This document shows positions 1 to 5,439 of a stretch of 5,484 bases of DNA, in pieces. Each line of letters begins with the position of its first letter. Position 1 is the first letter of the stretch. A program made the position numbers and the translations under genes. The stretch is from Spirochaetaceae bacterium. Lineage in GTDB: Bacteria; Spirochaetota; Spirochaetia; SZUA-6; Fen-1364. The stretch covers positions 1 to 5,484 of the forward strand of contig PMZS01000294.1 of the NCBI GenBank assembly GCA_003170115.1, read 5' to 3'. The notes beneath the pieces were generated by a model that ran no database searches, had not been told where the DNA came from, and saw only the letters and a program-made list of their open reading frames with translations.

Positions 1-38
1 CCTCGGCAAATAATGTGTTGTTAGAAATCGCTGCGCCT

Positions 39-67
39 GTGACAGGAGGGCTCTTTTCGGATACATT
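39..67 (+). promoter_or_regulatory. Candidate sigma70-type promoter of the first lipoprotein gene
   Basis: GTGACA at 39-44 matches the -35 consensus in five of six positions. TACATT at 62-67 matches the -10 consensus in four of six. The spacer is exactly 17 bases. Transcription would start near 74 and leave a short leader that still contains the GGAGG ribosome binding site at 77-81. A short inverted repeat, CCTGT-G-ACAGG at 36-46, overlaps the -35 box and could be an operator half-site pair or chance. The call rests on consensus matching by eye only. Confidence 0.42.
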
Positions 68-89
68 GGAATCATCGGAGGTTGTTTCG

Positions 90-626
90 ATGAAGAGCTT
101 CGTTCGCTGGGCACTCGTGACGACAGTTGTCGTGATCGCTCTTCTCGGCTGCGCGACAGCTCCGCAAATCACGAAAGGCGCTTCGAACTATCTCCAGAAG
201 GGAGTGGTGAGCGCAAAATTCAAAGGCAACGATTTCTACATGGTGATAGGCGACGTCGATCTGTATCAGTACGGTTTGTTCGGCAATCTACAGCCCAGCG
301 GCCAGACCGTCGAGGTCGCGGCTGTGGTCCAGGCGGACAAAGACACGGGAGAAATCCTGAAGATTGCCACTCTGCAGTCGAGTTATTCGAGCGGGATAAC
401 GGTCGCGAATGGCGCGAACTATGGCCTTGCTGACCTGCGCGGCGGGATATCGGTCATCGACAGCCAGCCGTACCCTCGATGGCTGGATGCCATCCAGTCG
501 ATGCGAAATGCGGTCGTCGAAATGAATACCTACACCACCTTCGCGGGGAGCGACCAGAGTGGCCTCGTCGTCGTCGCGGTCTCTCCCCGTTGGTTCTGGT
601 GGGGCCCGCATCGCCGGTGGCGCTAG
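90..626 (+). CDS. Small lipoprotein of unknown function with a Trp/Arg-rich C-terminus
   Basis: This encodes a predicted lipoprotein of 178 residues; I do not recognise the family. A basic N-terminus (MKSFVR) is followed by a hydrophobic stretch at about residues 8-19 and a lipobox LLGC with the acylated Cys at 21, so the mature protein should sit in a membrane facing the periplasm or outside. The mature part is mixed, with a segment rich in Gly, Asn and Ser at about 121-143. It ends in a striking tail, WFWWGPHRRWR. The ATG at 90 is chosen because GGAGG at 77-81 lies 8 bases upstream and the signal peptide begins there; an in-frame GTG at 15 would bury the signal behind 25 residues. Base composition is lower in G+C than the neighbours (27 of 60 in 181-240), which may reflect a less expressed or acquired gene. 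It is monocistronic and converges on the binding-protein gene. Confidence 0.8.
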   Translation: MKSFVRWALVTTVVVIALLGCATAPQITKGASNYLQKGVVSAKFKGNDFYMVIGDVDLYQYGLFGNLQPSGQTVEVAAVVQADKDTGEILKIATLQSSYSSGITVANGANYGLADLRGGISVIDSQPYPRWLDAIQSMRNAVVEMNTYTTFAGSDQSGLVVVAVSPRWFWWGPHRRWR

Positions 627-639
627 GAGCGTGGGGGAT

Positions 640-658
640 GCTCAGAGAGTCTCTGAGC
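640..658. terminator. Perfect hairpin between convergent genes, possible bidirectional terminator
   Basis: GCTCAGAG (640-647), loop AGT, CTCTGAGC (651-658) gives an 8-bp perfect stem with a 3-base loop; as a DNA palindrome it is 9 bp around a single G. It lies 14 bases past the stop of the + strand lipoprotein and 36 bases past the stop of the minus-strand binding protein, where a shared terminator is expected. There is no T-run on either side, so it is not a classic intrinsic terminator. A second, weaker repeat (CTGAT at 665-669 with ATCAG at 676-680) follows. The repeat is seen directly; its function is inferred. Confidence 0.42.
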
Positions 659-693
659 GGGAGCCTGATTCGAGGATCAGCAGCCCTGAATCT

Positions 694-1629
694 CTAGCGG
701 AATAGCTCGGGGTACGCGGTGAGAGCCAGCCACTCCACCGCTGCGGCGATGTACTGTGAGGTTGTGCTCTTCAACCTTTCCGGCATCTGGTACACACGGC
801 CTGTCTTCACGGCGCGAAGCCTTTTCAAGGAGGGATCATCCGTGATCTGCGAGAAGAATGCCGCCGCGCCACGCGGGTTGCCATAGATCCAGCCGGGGAG
901 CACCAGGAGGTCGGGATCGAGCTTGAGGAGCTTCTCACGGGACAAGGGCACCTGCCCCCATTCATCCGCTGCAAGTTCCGCGACACCGTCCACGAGCCCG
1001 GCCCGGCTCAGCATCTCGTCCCACGAGCTTCCCCGTCCCTGCGCGGAACCCCAGGTTGCATAGTCGATGACCCTCAGCCGTTTCTCCCGAGGCAGCGTCG
1101 ACACCCGGAGGGCCACGGCGGAGAGGCGTGCCTCCATCGCCGCGATCATTTCCCGGCCTTTCCTCTCCTCTCCCGTGAGGAGAGCGAGCCGGGCGATCTT
1201 CTGCTCTATGGACGGTATCGTGAGACCGCTTGCCATGAGGTATACCGGCACGCCGGCGTCCCGCAGCTGCCGCACAGGACCTGCATCGCTCCAGCTCGCC
1301 ACCAGCACGAGATCGGGGCTCAGCGACAGGATTGTCTCCACGTTCATTTCCAGCTTGTGGGGGATGCCGGCGGCGGACTGGGCGACATTCGCGATCGCGG
1401 GGTCCACGGCAAACGTGGTGACGCCCTGGAGCCGACCCGGGTCGACCAAGCCGAGGAGAATCTCGTCCGTCGCGAGTGTAAGGGACACAATGCGAACAGG
1501 CCGGGCGGCGAGTGTCACGGTCACGCCCGTGTCATCCGCGACGCGCAGCGGGAAGTCCTTCTGCTGTGCGCCGAGGGACAGGGCGGCACACAGGAGCCAG
1601 GGGACGACGACGGTACGGGGGGCTTTCAC
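694..1629 (-). CDS. Periplasmic substrate-binding protein of an iron-siderophore/haem/cobalamin-type ABC transporter
   Basis: This 311-residue protein resembles the BtuF/FepB/TroA-like helical-backbone binding proteins (Pfam Peripla_BP_2), which capture metal chelates, haem or vitamin B12 in the periplasm and hand them to an ABC permease. The family start is clear: RIVSLTLATDEILLGL at about 46-61, then VETILSLSPDLVLVAS at about 97-112, LRDAGVPVYLM at about 122-132, SSWDEMLSRAGLVDG at about 201-215, LDPDLLVLPGW at about 237-247, and the C-terminal GRVYQMPERL at about 277-286. Length is normal for the family. A signal peptide covers about residues 1-21; WLLC at 11-14 resembles a lipobox but has Leu at -1, so secretion by signal peptidase I near LGA/QQ is equally possible. 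The GTG start at 1629 is chosen because AGGAGG lies 5 bases upstream; the open frame runs on to 2190 but that stretch is inside the upstream gene and not protein-like. The gene is 26 bases behind the SH3-domain lipoprotein, so they are probably cotranscribed. No permease or ATPase is present here. The ligand cannot be told from sequence. Confidence 0.9.
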   Translation of the reverse strand: MKAPRTVVVPWLLCAALSLGAQQKDFPLRVADDTGVTVTLAARPVRIVSLTLATDEILLGLVDPGRLQGVTTFAVDPAIANVAQSAAGIPHKLEMNVETILSLSPDLVLVASWSDAGPVRQLRDAGVPVYLMASGLTIPSIEQKIARLALLTGEERKGREMIAAMEARLSAVALRVSTLPREKRLRVIDYATWGSAQGRGSSWDEMLSRAGLVDGVAELAADEWGQVPLSREKLLKLDPDLLVLPGWIYGNPRGAAAFFSQITDDPSLKRLRAVKTGRVYQMPERLKSTTSQYIAAAVEWLALTAYPELFR

Positions 1630-1634
1630 GAGAA

Positions 1635-1640
1635 CCTCCT
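1635..1640 (-). promoter_or_regulatory. Strong ribosome binding site deciding the GTG start of the binding protein
   Basis: The minus strand reads AGGAGG, TTCTC, then GTG at 1629. This near-perfect Shine-Dalgarno sequence, 5 bases before the GTG, sets the start in an open frame that otherwise continues far upstream. It lies between the TGA of the preceding gene (1658-1656) and the start. Confidence 0.85.
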
Positions 1641-1655
1641 GCAATGGTGCACCGC

Positions 1656-2939
1656 TCAGCCCGGGCCCAGGAAGGCGGCCCGATTGAGCTTCAATGGATC
1701 GATCCAGGAAAGCTCCATCATGGTGCCGCTGATCCAGCCCTCCACACCCGATTTCGTGACCGCCTTGTACCACCATGAGGCCGGGTCGCCCCGGTACTGG
1801 CGGGTGTCGCTGCGATCGAACACGTAGAGTTGGTCTCCCTTGGCGAGGCTCGCAAGAATACCGCTCTGCCCACGGGCATTCATATTCGCGAGCAGCGACG
1901 CCTGGTCCACCGTGATAGTGCCCATCTTCGGCAGGTCCTGCAACGCGGCTTTTTTGAACTCGCTGCCGTTCCACGGGTAAAAGCTCACCGTCGTTGTACG
2001 GAACTCGTCCTGGCCCGAGACCAGCGTGTAGTCCGTGTCCACGCGGACCATGTCGCGCATGCCGCTGGCGTCCGAATCGAATGCGCGGTCGGTGGCCGTG
2101 TAGGCATAGCCCGCATCGGAGCCGAAGCTCACGTTGTAGCGGAAGATCGGGACAAGAGTCCCTTCCCGCCGCCTCAGCCAGGCCTTCCACCGCACGGGGG
2201 TTGCGCCCAGGAGACGGAGGGAGACGAGCGTCTCCGCTTCAAGGAGGATCTCGGGCTGCGAATCGGAGTTCACGTCCTCCAGGGACACGTGCACGACACC
2301 GGACGGGTGAAAAGATTCGGGGAATGGGATGAAGCTGGTATCCACGAGCGTCACGTGCCGGCCGTCGGAGACCACGAGGAGGCTGTATTCCGATTCTCCG
2401 TCGCCGACCACGATTTTCCGAGGGACGAGCCCGACCGCAAGCCCTTTCGCCTCGACGAGCATCAGTGCGGCGGAAGAAGAGTCGATCCACCCCTCGAGGG
2501 TTTGTTTCGCGGCCTTCATGCGCACATGGTACAACCTGCGGAAATCAGCCCCCCACCTCTCCCACTCGCCGGCTTCGAGCACCGTGACCCGCGAGGTTTC
2601 CGGGAGCAGCGTACCATTCGAATTGCCGTCCTTGTCCGTCAAGGGGGTGTCGGCCAGGATCAGTCCGTAGAGGACTTCCGGCACGAGGGCGGGGAAGGAC
2701 CTGCCCAGCGACTGCCAGCTCATATCGTCACTCGAACCGTCCCCGCTGGTGAGAACCCTTTCCCGGGCCGGGAAATAAAGAACACGTTCCTCGAGAGTCC
2801 GCGGCGCGGAGGAGAGGATCGTATCGCGGCCGGGGTGCGCTACCGGAGTTGCCGAATCGGCCGCGGAGACGGGCTTTTCCGCGCGAGGGCACGAGGCCAA
2901 CGCAAGCGCGACGAATGCGACAAGCAGGGCCTTCTTCAT
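1656..2939 (-). CDS. Lipoprotein with two SH3-like domains around a calcium-loop-containing beta region
   Basis: This is a predicted 427-residue lipoprotein. The signal peptide starts MKKALLVAFVALALASC, with lipobox ALASC and the acylated Cys at 17, followed by a low-complexity Ala/Ser/Pro linker to about residue 48. Residues about 88-161 look like a bacterial SH3 domain: LILADTPL near the start, a loop with a dockerin-like D-x-D-G-N-S-N-G motif at 102-109, SRVTVLEAG, and the closing LEGWIDSSS. The centre (about 165-330) is beta-rich and holds two FG-GAP-like loops: D222-x-N224-x-D226 with E230, and D288-x-D290 with D296. A second SH3-like domain follows at about 341-411, ending GVEGWISGTMMEL. 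SH3b domains commonly bind peptidoglycan or protein ligands, so an envelope-anchored binding or scaffolding role is likely, but the exact function is unknown. The ATG is supported by GAGG 7 bases upstream. It is the first gene of a unit with the binding protein. Confidence 0.85.
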   Translation of the reverse strand: MKKALLVAFVALALASCPRAEKPVSAADSATPVAHPGRDTILSSAPRTLEERVLYFPARERVLTSGDGSSDDMSWQSLGRSFPALVPEVLYGLILADTPLTDKDGNSNGTLLPETSRVTVLEAGEWERWGADFRRLYHVRMKAAKQTLEGWIDSSSAALMLVEAKGLAVGLVPRKIVVGDGESEYSLLVVSDGRHVTLVDTSFIPFPESFHPSGVVHVSLEDVNSDSQPEILLEAETLVSLRLLGATPVRWKAWLRRREGTLVPIFRYNVSFGSDAGYAYTATDRAFDSDASGMRDMVRVDTDYTLVSGQDEFRTTTVSFYPWNGSEFKKAALQDLPKMGTITVDQASLLANMNARGQSGILASLAKGDQLYVFDRSDTRQYRGDPASWWYKAVTKSGVEGWISGTMMELSWIDPLKLNRAAFLGPG

Positions 2940-2955
2940 TCCTTTGCCTCATAGA

Positions 2956-2984
2956 AAGATGGGAGATGGGCGGGTCATCGTCAA
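2956..2984 (-). promoter_or_regulatory. Candidate promoter for the minus-strand lipoprotein/binding-protein unit
   Basis: On the minus strand, TTGACG (2984-2979) matches the -35 consensus in five of six positions. CATCTT (2961-2956) lies 17 bases downstream and matches the -10 consensus in only three of six. The predicted start would leave a leader of only about 10 bases to the ATG at 2939, which puts the GAGG ribosome site (2950-2947) at its very edge. The good -35 and its position in the divergent gap are the reasons to list it. Confidence 0.28.
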
Positions 2985-3005
2985 GAGCGGTTCACGCGAG
3001 CCCGC

Positions 3006-3034
3006 TTGCAGGCATCTGCCGTTTTCTGTACTTT
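3006..3034 (+). promoter_or_regulatory. Weak candidate promoter for the PH-like/aroC unit with an internal inverted repeat
   Basis: TTGCAG (3006-3011) and TACTTT (3029-3034) are separated by 17 bases. Each matches its consensus in only three of six positions, though TG sits directly before the -10 element. The spacer contains the inverted repeat GGCA-TC-TGCC (3011-3020), a possible operator. Transcription would begin near 3041, upstream of both candidate starts of the next gene. It is listed because a promoter is expected in this divergent gap, not because the match is strong. Confidence 0.22.
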
Positions 3035-3046
3035 GTCCACGGACTC

Positions 3047-3508
3047 ATGGGGAACCTCTGGAAAATGCTGGAGTGGATCGGGTTCGGCATAGGCATCGTC
3101 ATTGCGGCGTGCGCAGTGACGTGTGCCCTGGCGCGCCGGAACATCCTCCGGCACGTGCGGGCGGAGCTGGGTCAAGACTCGCTCCTGCTCGCCGCGGGAG
3201 CACGCGTCGGCGGGTACGACGGGCCGGTTGAAGGGAAACGACCGTCCACGGCCGTCGGGATCCTGATGCTCCTCTCCAGCGGCCTGTATTTTCACTCGTG
3301 GACCGGCCGCAGCGAGGTATTCGTTCCCGGGCCGTCCATTTCGTGGATCGGGGTATCGGAGGAGCACGAGGGCAGCCGCATGGAGAGGCACCGCATCGTG
3401 GTGCGCTTCCTCAACACGGTGGGGAAACAGGATGGCGTTGCCATCCGGCTGCTGTATCCCGAGCAGTGGGTGGAGGCGATCAAGACCCACCTCATCGCGC
3501 GCAGTTAG
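3047..3508 (+). CDS. Small single-pass membrane protein with a PH-like C-terminal domain
   Basis: This encodes 153 residues. One transmembrane helix spans about 10-29, followed by Arg-Arg (30-31), which by the positive-inside rule puts the C-terminal part in the cytoplasm. Residues about 66-150 have the pattern of bacterial pleckstrin-homology-like domains: GILMLLSSGLYFHSW (a first strand with G-L-x-F), VPGPSISWIGVSEEH (a strand leading to the I-x-x-V turn), IVVRFLNTVGKQDGVAIRLL (paired strands), and a last helix PEQWVEAIKTHL carrying the conserved Trp. The assignment is by fold pattern, so the exact family is uncertain, and no ligand can be proposed. The start is uncertain: ATG at 3047 has no clear ribosome site, while ATG at 3065 has GGGGAA 10 bases upstream; both keep the helix. 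The stop is 13 bases before aroC, so it is probably cotranscribed with that gene, though no functional link is evident. Confidence 0.72.
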   Translation: MGNLWKMLEWIGFGIGIVIAACAVTCALARRNILRHVRAELGQDSLLLAAGARVGGYDGPVEGKRPSTAVGILMLLSSGLYFHSWTGRSEVFVPGPSISWIGVSEEHEGSRMERHRIVVRFLNTVGKQDGVAIRLLYPEQWVEAIKTHLIARS

Positions 3509-3510
3509 AA

Positions 3511-3524
3511 AGGAAGGAAATGTG
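3511..3524 (+). promoter_or_regulatory. aroC ribosome binding site with overlapping ATG and GTG starts
   Basis: AGGAAGGA at 3511-3518 precedes ATGTG at 3520-3524. The GTG at 3522 is in frame with chorismate synthase. The ATG two bases earlier opens a different frame that ends at a TGA after ten codons. The first AGGA lies 7 bases from GTG and 5 from ATG, so both could be used by ribosomes. Confidence 0.75.
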
Positions 3525-4592
3525 CCCGGCAGCACGTTCGGACGGATCCTGACCGTCACGACATTCGGGGAAAGCCACGGGCCCGGCATCGGGGTCGTCA
3601 TGGACGGGGCTCCTCCGGGCATCGCCCTTGCCGTGGAGGACATCCAGAAAGAGCTGGACAGGCGCAGGCCGGGCCAGAGCGCCATCACCACTCCGCGAAA
3701 TGAAAAGGACCGGGTGGAGATCCTTTCCGGCGTTTTCGACGGGCTCAGCACCGGTACGCCCATCGCACTTCTCATCCGCAATGAGGACAAGCGCAGCAGC
3801 GACTACGACAACTTGAAAAGCCTCTTCAGGCCCGGCCACGCCGATTGGACCTATGGCGCGAAATACGGGGTCCGTGACTGGCGGGGGAGCGGCCGGGCGT
3901 CCGGCCGGGAAACGGCGGCGCGCGTTGCGGCCGGCGCAGTGGCGCGGAAATTCCTGGCTGCCCGCGGCGTGTCGATTCTGGGATACACGCGGGAGATCGG
4001 CGGGGTCCGCGCGGTCCGCGTGGATCCCGCTGAAATCGAGAAGAACCCGGCACGGTGTCCCGACCCCGAGGCCGCCCCTCTCATGATCGCGCAGATCGAA
4101 AGGGCCAGGGCGGATGGCGACTCCGTAGGGGGCATTGTCGAAGTGGTGGCCCAGGGCTGCCCGCCGGGGCTCGGTGACCCGGTTTTCGACAAGCTGGAGG
4201 CGCTCCTCGGGCACGCCATTCTCTCCGTGGGAGCCGTGCGCGGCGTGGAGATCGGCACCGGATTCGAGTCCGCCCGAATGAAGGGCTCCTCCTACAACGA
4301 CGAGCCTTTCATGGACCATGGTCGCATGCGGACACGAACGAACAACGCGGGCGGGATTGCCGGCGGGATTTCCAATGGCATGGATATCATCATCCGTGCC
4401 GCGATGCGTCCACCGGCCTCGATTTCCCGGCCGCAGAAAACCGTGGACGCCGCGGGCGCGGAAGTCACGGTGGAAATCGCGGGCCGCCACGACCCCTGCA
4501 TAGTGCCCCGTGCCGTCCCGGTGCTCGAGGCGATGACCGCCCTCGTGCTTGCCGACTGCCTCCTGGTCCAGGACGTGTATCGTTCCCGTTGA
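3522..4592 (+). CDS. aroC: Chorismate synthase
   Basis: Chorismate synthase (EC 4.2.3.5) converts 5-enolpyruvylshikimate-3-phosphate to chorismate, the last step of the shikimate pathway. It acts in the cytoplasm as a tetramer and needs reduced FMN. The 356 residues match the usual bacterial length. All three family signatures are present: GESHGPGIGVVMDGAP from residue 16, GRASGRETAARVAAGAV at about 124-140, and RHDPCIVPRAVPVLEAM near the C-terminus. The two catalytic histidines of the family correspond to His19 (GESHG) and His106 (RPGHADW). RRRPGQS (47-53), KYGVRDWRGSGR (114-125) and RTNNAGGIAGGISNGMDI (about 269-286) are also typical. Small deviations are Trp109 and Trp120, where Tyr is common. 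The GTG start at 3522 is set by the strong AGGAAGGA site and leads directly into STFGRILTVTTFGESHG, the normal beginning of the family. No other aromatic biosynthesis gene is in the window. Confidence 0.98.
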   Translation: MPGSTFGRILTVTTFGESHGPGIGVVMDGAPPGIALAVEDIQKELDRRRPGQSAITTPRNEKDRVEILSGVFDGLSTGTPIALLIRNEDKRSSDYDNLKSLFRPGHADWTYGAKYGVRDWRGSGRASGRETAARVAAGAVARKFLAARGVSILGYTREIGGVRAVRVDPAEIEKNPARCPDPEAAPLMIAQIERARADGDSVGGIVEVVAQGCPPGLGDPVFDKLEALLGHAILSVGAVRGVEIGTGFESARMKGSSYNDEPFMDHGRMRTRTNNAGGIAGGISNGMDIIIRAAMRPPASISRPQKTVDAAGAEVTVEIAGRHDPCIVPRAVPVLEAMTALVLADCLLVQDVYRSR

Positions 4593-4617
4593 CACCTTTG
4601 CGGCAGCGGTATCTACT
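4589..4617 (+). promoter_or_regulatory. Candidate promoter for the EIIA/PII-like genes, overlapping the aroC stop
   Basis: A perfect -35 box TTGACA (4589-4594) includes the aroC stop codon TGA. TCTACT at 4612-4617, 17 bases downstream, matches the -10 consensus in four of six positions; TATCTA at 4610-4615 is an alternative with a 15-base spacer. Transcription would start near 4623, leaving a very short leader that barely keeps the GGGAG site at 4621-4625. If real, it would let the last three genes be expressed apart from aroC. Confidence 0.33.
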
Positions 4618-4631
4618 GGCGGGAGTTCACC

Positions 4632-5099
4632 ATGGCAATGAAGCTCACCCGCTATATCCGCCCTGACTGCTTTCTTCCCTTGCTCCAGGGCCGCTCCCGT
4701 GAAGAGGCGCTGCGCACGCTCGTGCACGCGGTGGCCTCGCACGGGTACCTGCGCGATGAGAAGGACGTGTTTGCGAAGCTGATGGAACGTGAAAACATCC
4801 AGAGCACGGCCGTGGGCAATGGCATCGCCATCCCTCACTGCTTCACCGACGAGGTCCCGGACCTTCTCATCGCCGTGGCGCGCGCCCCCGAGGGGCTGGA
4901 TTTCGATTCCTTCGACGGCAAGCCGACGCACGTGGTGTTCCTCCTCATGGGCAACCGCCAGGAGCACAGCCTCCACCTCAAGGCGCTCGCCCGAATCGCG
5001 CGCCTCATCAAGAGCACCGCGTTCATCGAGAAGATCGTCACCTCATCGACCGTGGAGGACATGGTGAAGGCGTTCGAGCAGGAGGAGGCGAAGATCTGA
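4632..5099 (+). CDS. PTS EIIA type-2 domain protein (fructose/mannitol/EIIA-Ntr class)
   Basis: This is a stand-alone EIIA protein of 155 residues in the cytoplasm. The PTS EIIA type-2 signature is complete at 54-70 (E-x6-V-G-x-x-I-A-I-P-H-C), so His69 is the predicted phosphorylation site receiving phosphate from HPr or its nitrogen-PTS counterpart. The HLKALARIARLIKS helix at about 115-128 is also typical. Length and single-domain form match PtsN (EIIA-Ntr) and other regulatory EIIAs better than a sugar permease, and no EIIB or EIIC is present here; a sugar-transport role with partners elsewhere cannot be excluded. The start ATG at 4632 has GGGAG 6 bases upstream; a second Met at residue 3 is less well placed. 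It lies 39 bases after aroC and its stop overlaps the next start by one base (TGATG), pointing to translational coupling. I give no symbol because the sequence does not separate PtsN from its paralogues. Confidence 0.93.
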   Translation: MAMKLTRYIRPDCFLPLLQGRSREEALRTLVHAVASHGYLRDEKDVFAKLMERENIQSTAVGNGIAIPHCFTDEVPDLLIAVARAPEGLDFDSFDGKPTHVVFLLMGNRQEHSLHLKALARIARLIKSTAFIEKIVTSSTVEDMVKAFEQEEAKI

Positions 5100-5431
5100 T
5101 GAAGCTCCTGTTCATCGTCCTGAACTCCGCGGAGAAGCTGGAGGAGGTCCTCGAGGGACTTATCGAGACCGGGGTGACCGGCGCCACGGTGGTGGACTCC
5201 ATCGGCATGGGCCACATCATCGAGGACGTGCCGCTCTTCGCGGGAATGCGCAGCCTCTTTCGCGCCGCCCGGCCCCGCAACAACGTGATCTTCTCGGTGG
5301 TCGATGATTCCCTGGCGCTCGAGGTCATGGAGGTGCTGTCGAAGATCCTCGACTGCGCCCATGGAAAGGGGTGCGGCATCGCGTTCACCCTGCCCATCGA
5401 CTCGGCCATCGGGGTGCGCGGGACGCCCTGA
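5099..5431 (+). CDS. PII-like (GlnB-fold) small signalling protein
   Basis: The 110 residues follow the layout of PII nitrogen-regulatory proteins, which are trimeric cytoplasmic sensors. MKLLFIVLN is the first strand, AEKLEEVLEGLIETGVTG (11-28) the first helix and turn, ATVVDSIGMG (29-38) the strand to the T-loop, NNVIFSVVDD (61-70) the strand after it, and GIAFTLPIDSAIGVRG (93-108) matches the PII ending GKIFVLPVEEAIRVRTG. Key positions differ. The residue matching Gln39, which helps bind Mg and 2-oxoglutarate in PII, is Ile40. The uridylylated Tyr51 falls at Ser52, and Tyr46 at Phe47. The B-loop region is altered (HGKGCG at 88-93). Classical 2-oxoglutarate sensing and uridylylation are therefore unlikely; adenylyl-nucleotide or another ligand is possible. 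ATG at 5099 shares its A with the preceding TGA, and GGAGGAGG (5081-5088) lies 10 bases upstream inside the EIIA gene. The alignment was done by eye from memory of GlnB. Confidence 0.72.
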   Translation: MKLLFIVLNSAEKLEEVLEGLIETGVTGATVVDSIGMGHIIEDVPLFAGMRSLFRAARPRNNVIFSVVDDSLALEVMEVLSKILDCAHGKGCGIAFTLPIDSAIGVRGTP

Positions 5432-5439
5432 TCCCGGCC

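Noticed and set aside
15..89. GTG at 15 as the start of the first lipoprotein
   Set aside because: It would place 25 residues before a standard lipoprotein signal peptide. The ATG at 90 has GGAGG 8 bases upstream and the candidate promoter lies downstream of 15.
479..697. Short + strand open frame across the end of the first lipoprotein gene
   Set aside because: It starts inside the lipoprotein gene in a different frame, runs through the hairpin and past the convergent stop, and shows no domain.
1067..1827. Overlapping + strand open frames opposite the binding protein
   Set aside because: They are compositional shadows rich in Arg, Ser and Pro, with no ribosome site or domain, opposite a well-supported gene.
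1630..2190. Upstream extension of the binding-protein open frame
   Set aside because: The extension lies inside the upstream lipoprotein gene in another frame, is not protein-like, and would bury the signal peptide. AGGAGG at 1640-1635 fixes the start at 1629.
1830..2954. Open frame of 374 codons on the + strand opposite the SH3-domain lipoprotein
   Set aside because: The opposite strand has a signal peptide, lipobox, ribosome site and domain pattern. This frame has an Arg/His-rich, featureless composition.
2981..3790. Open frame of 269 codons on the minus strand across the divergent gap, the PH-like gene and the start of aroC
   Set aside because: It is antisense to aroC and the membrane-protein gene, and no domain or signal is visible in it.
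3492..4976. Long open frame of 494 codons on the minus strand opposite aroC and the EIIA gene
   Set aside because: It lies antisense to two genes with clear family signatures. Its translation is rich in His, Arg, Gly and Ala with no recognisable domain, as expected from high-GC codon bias.
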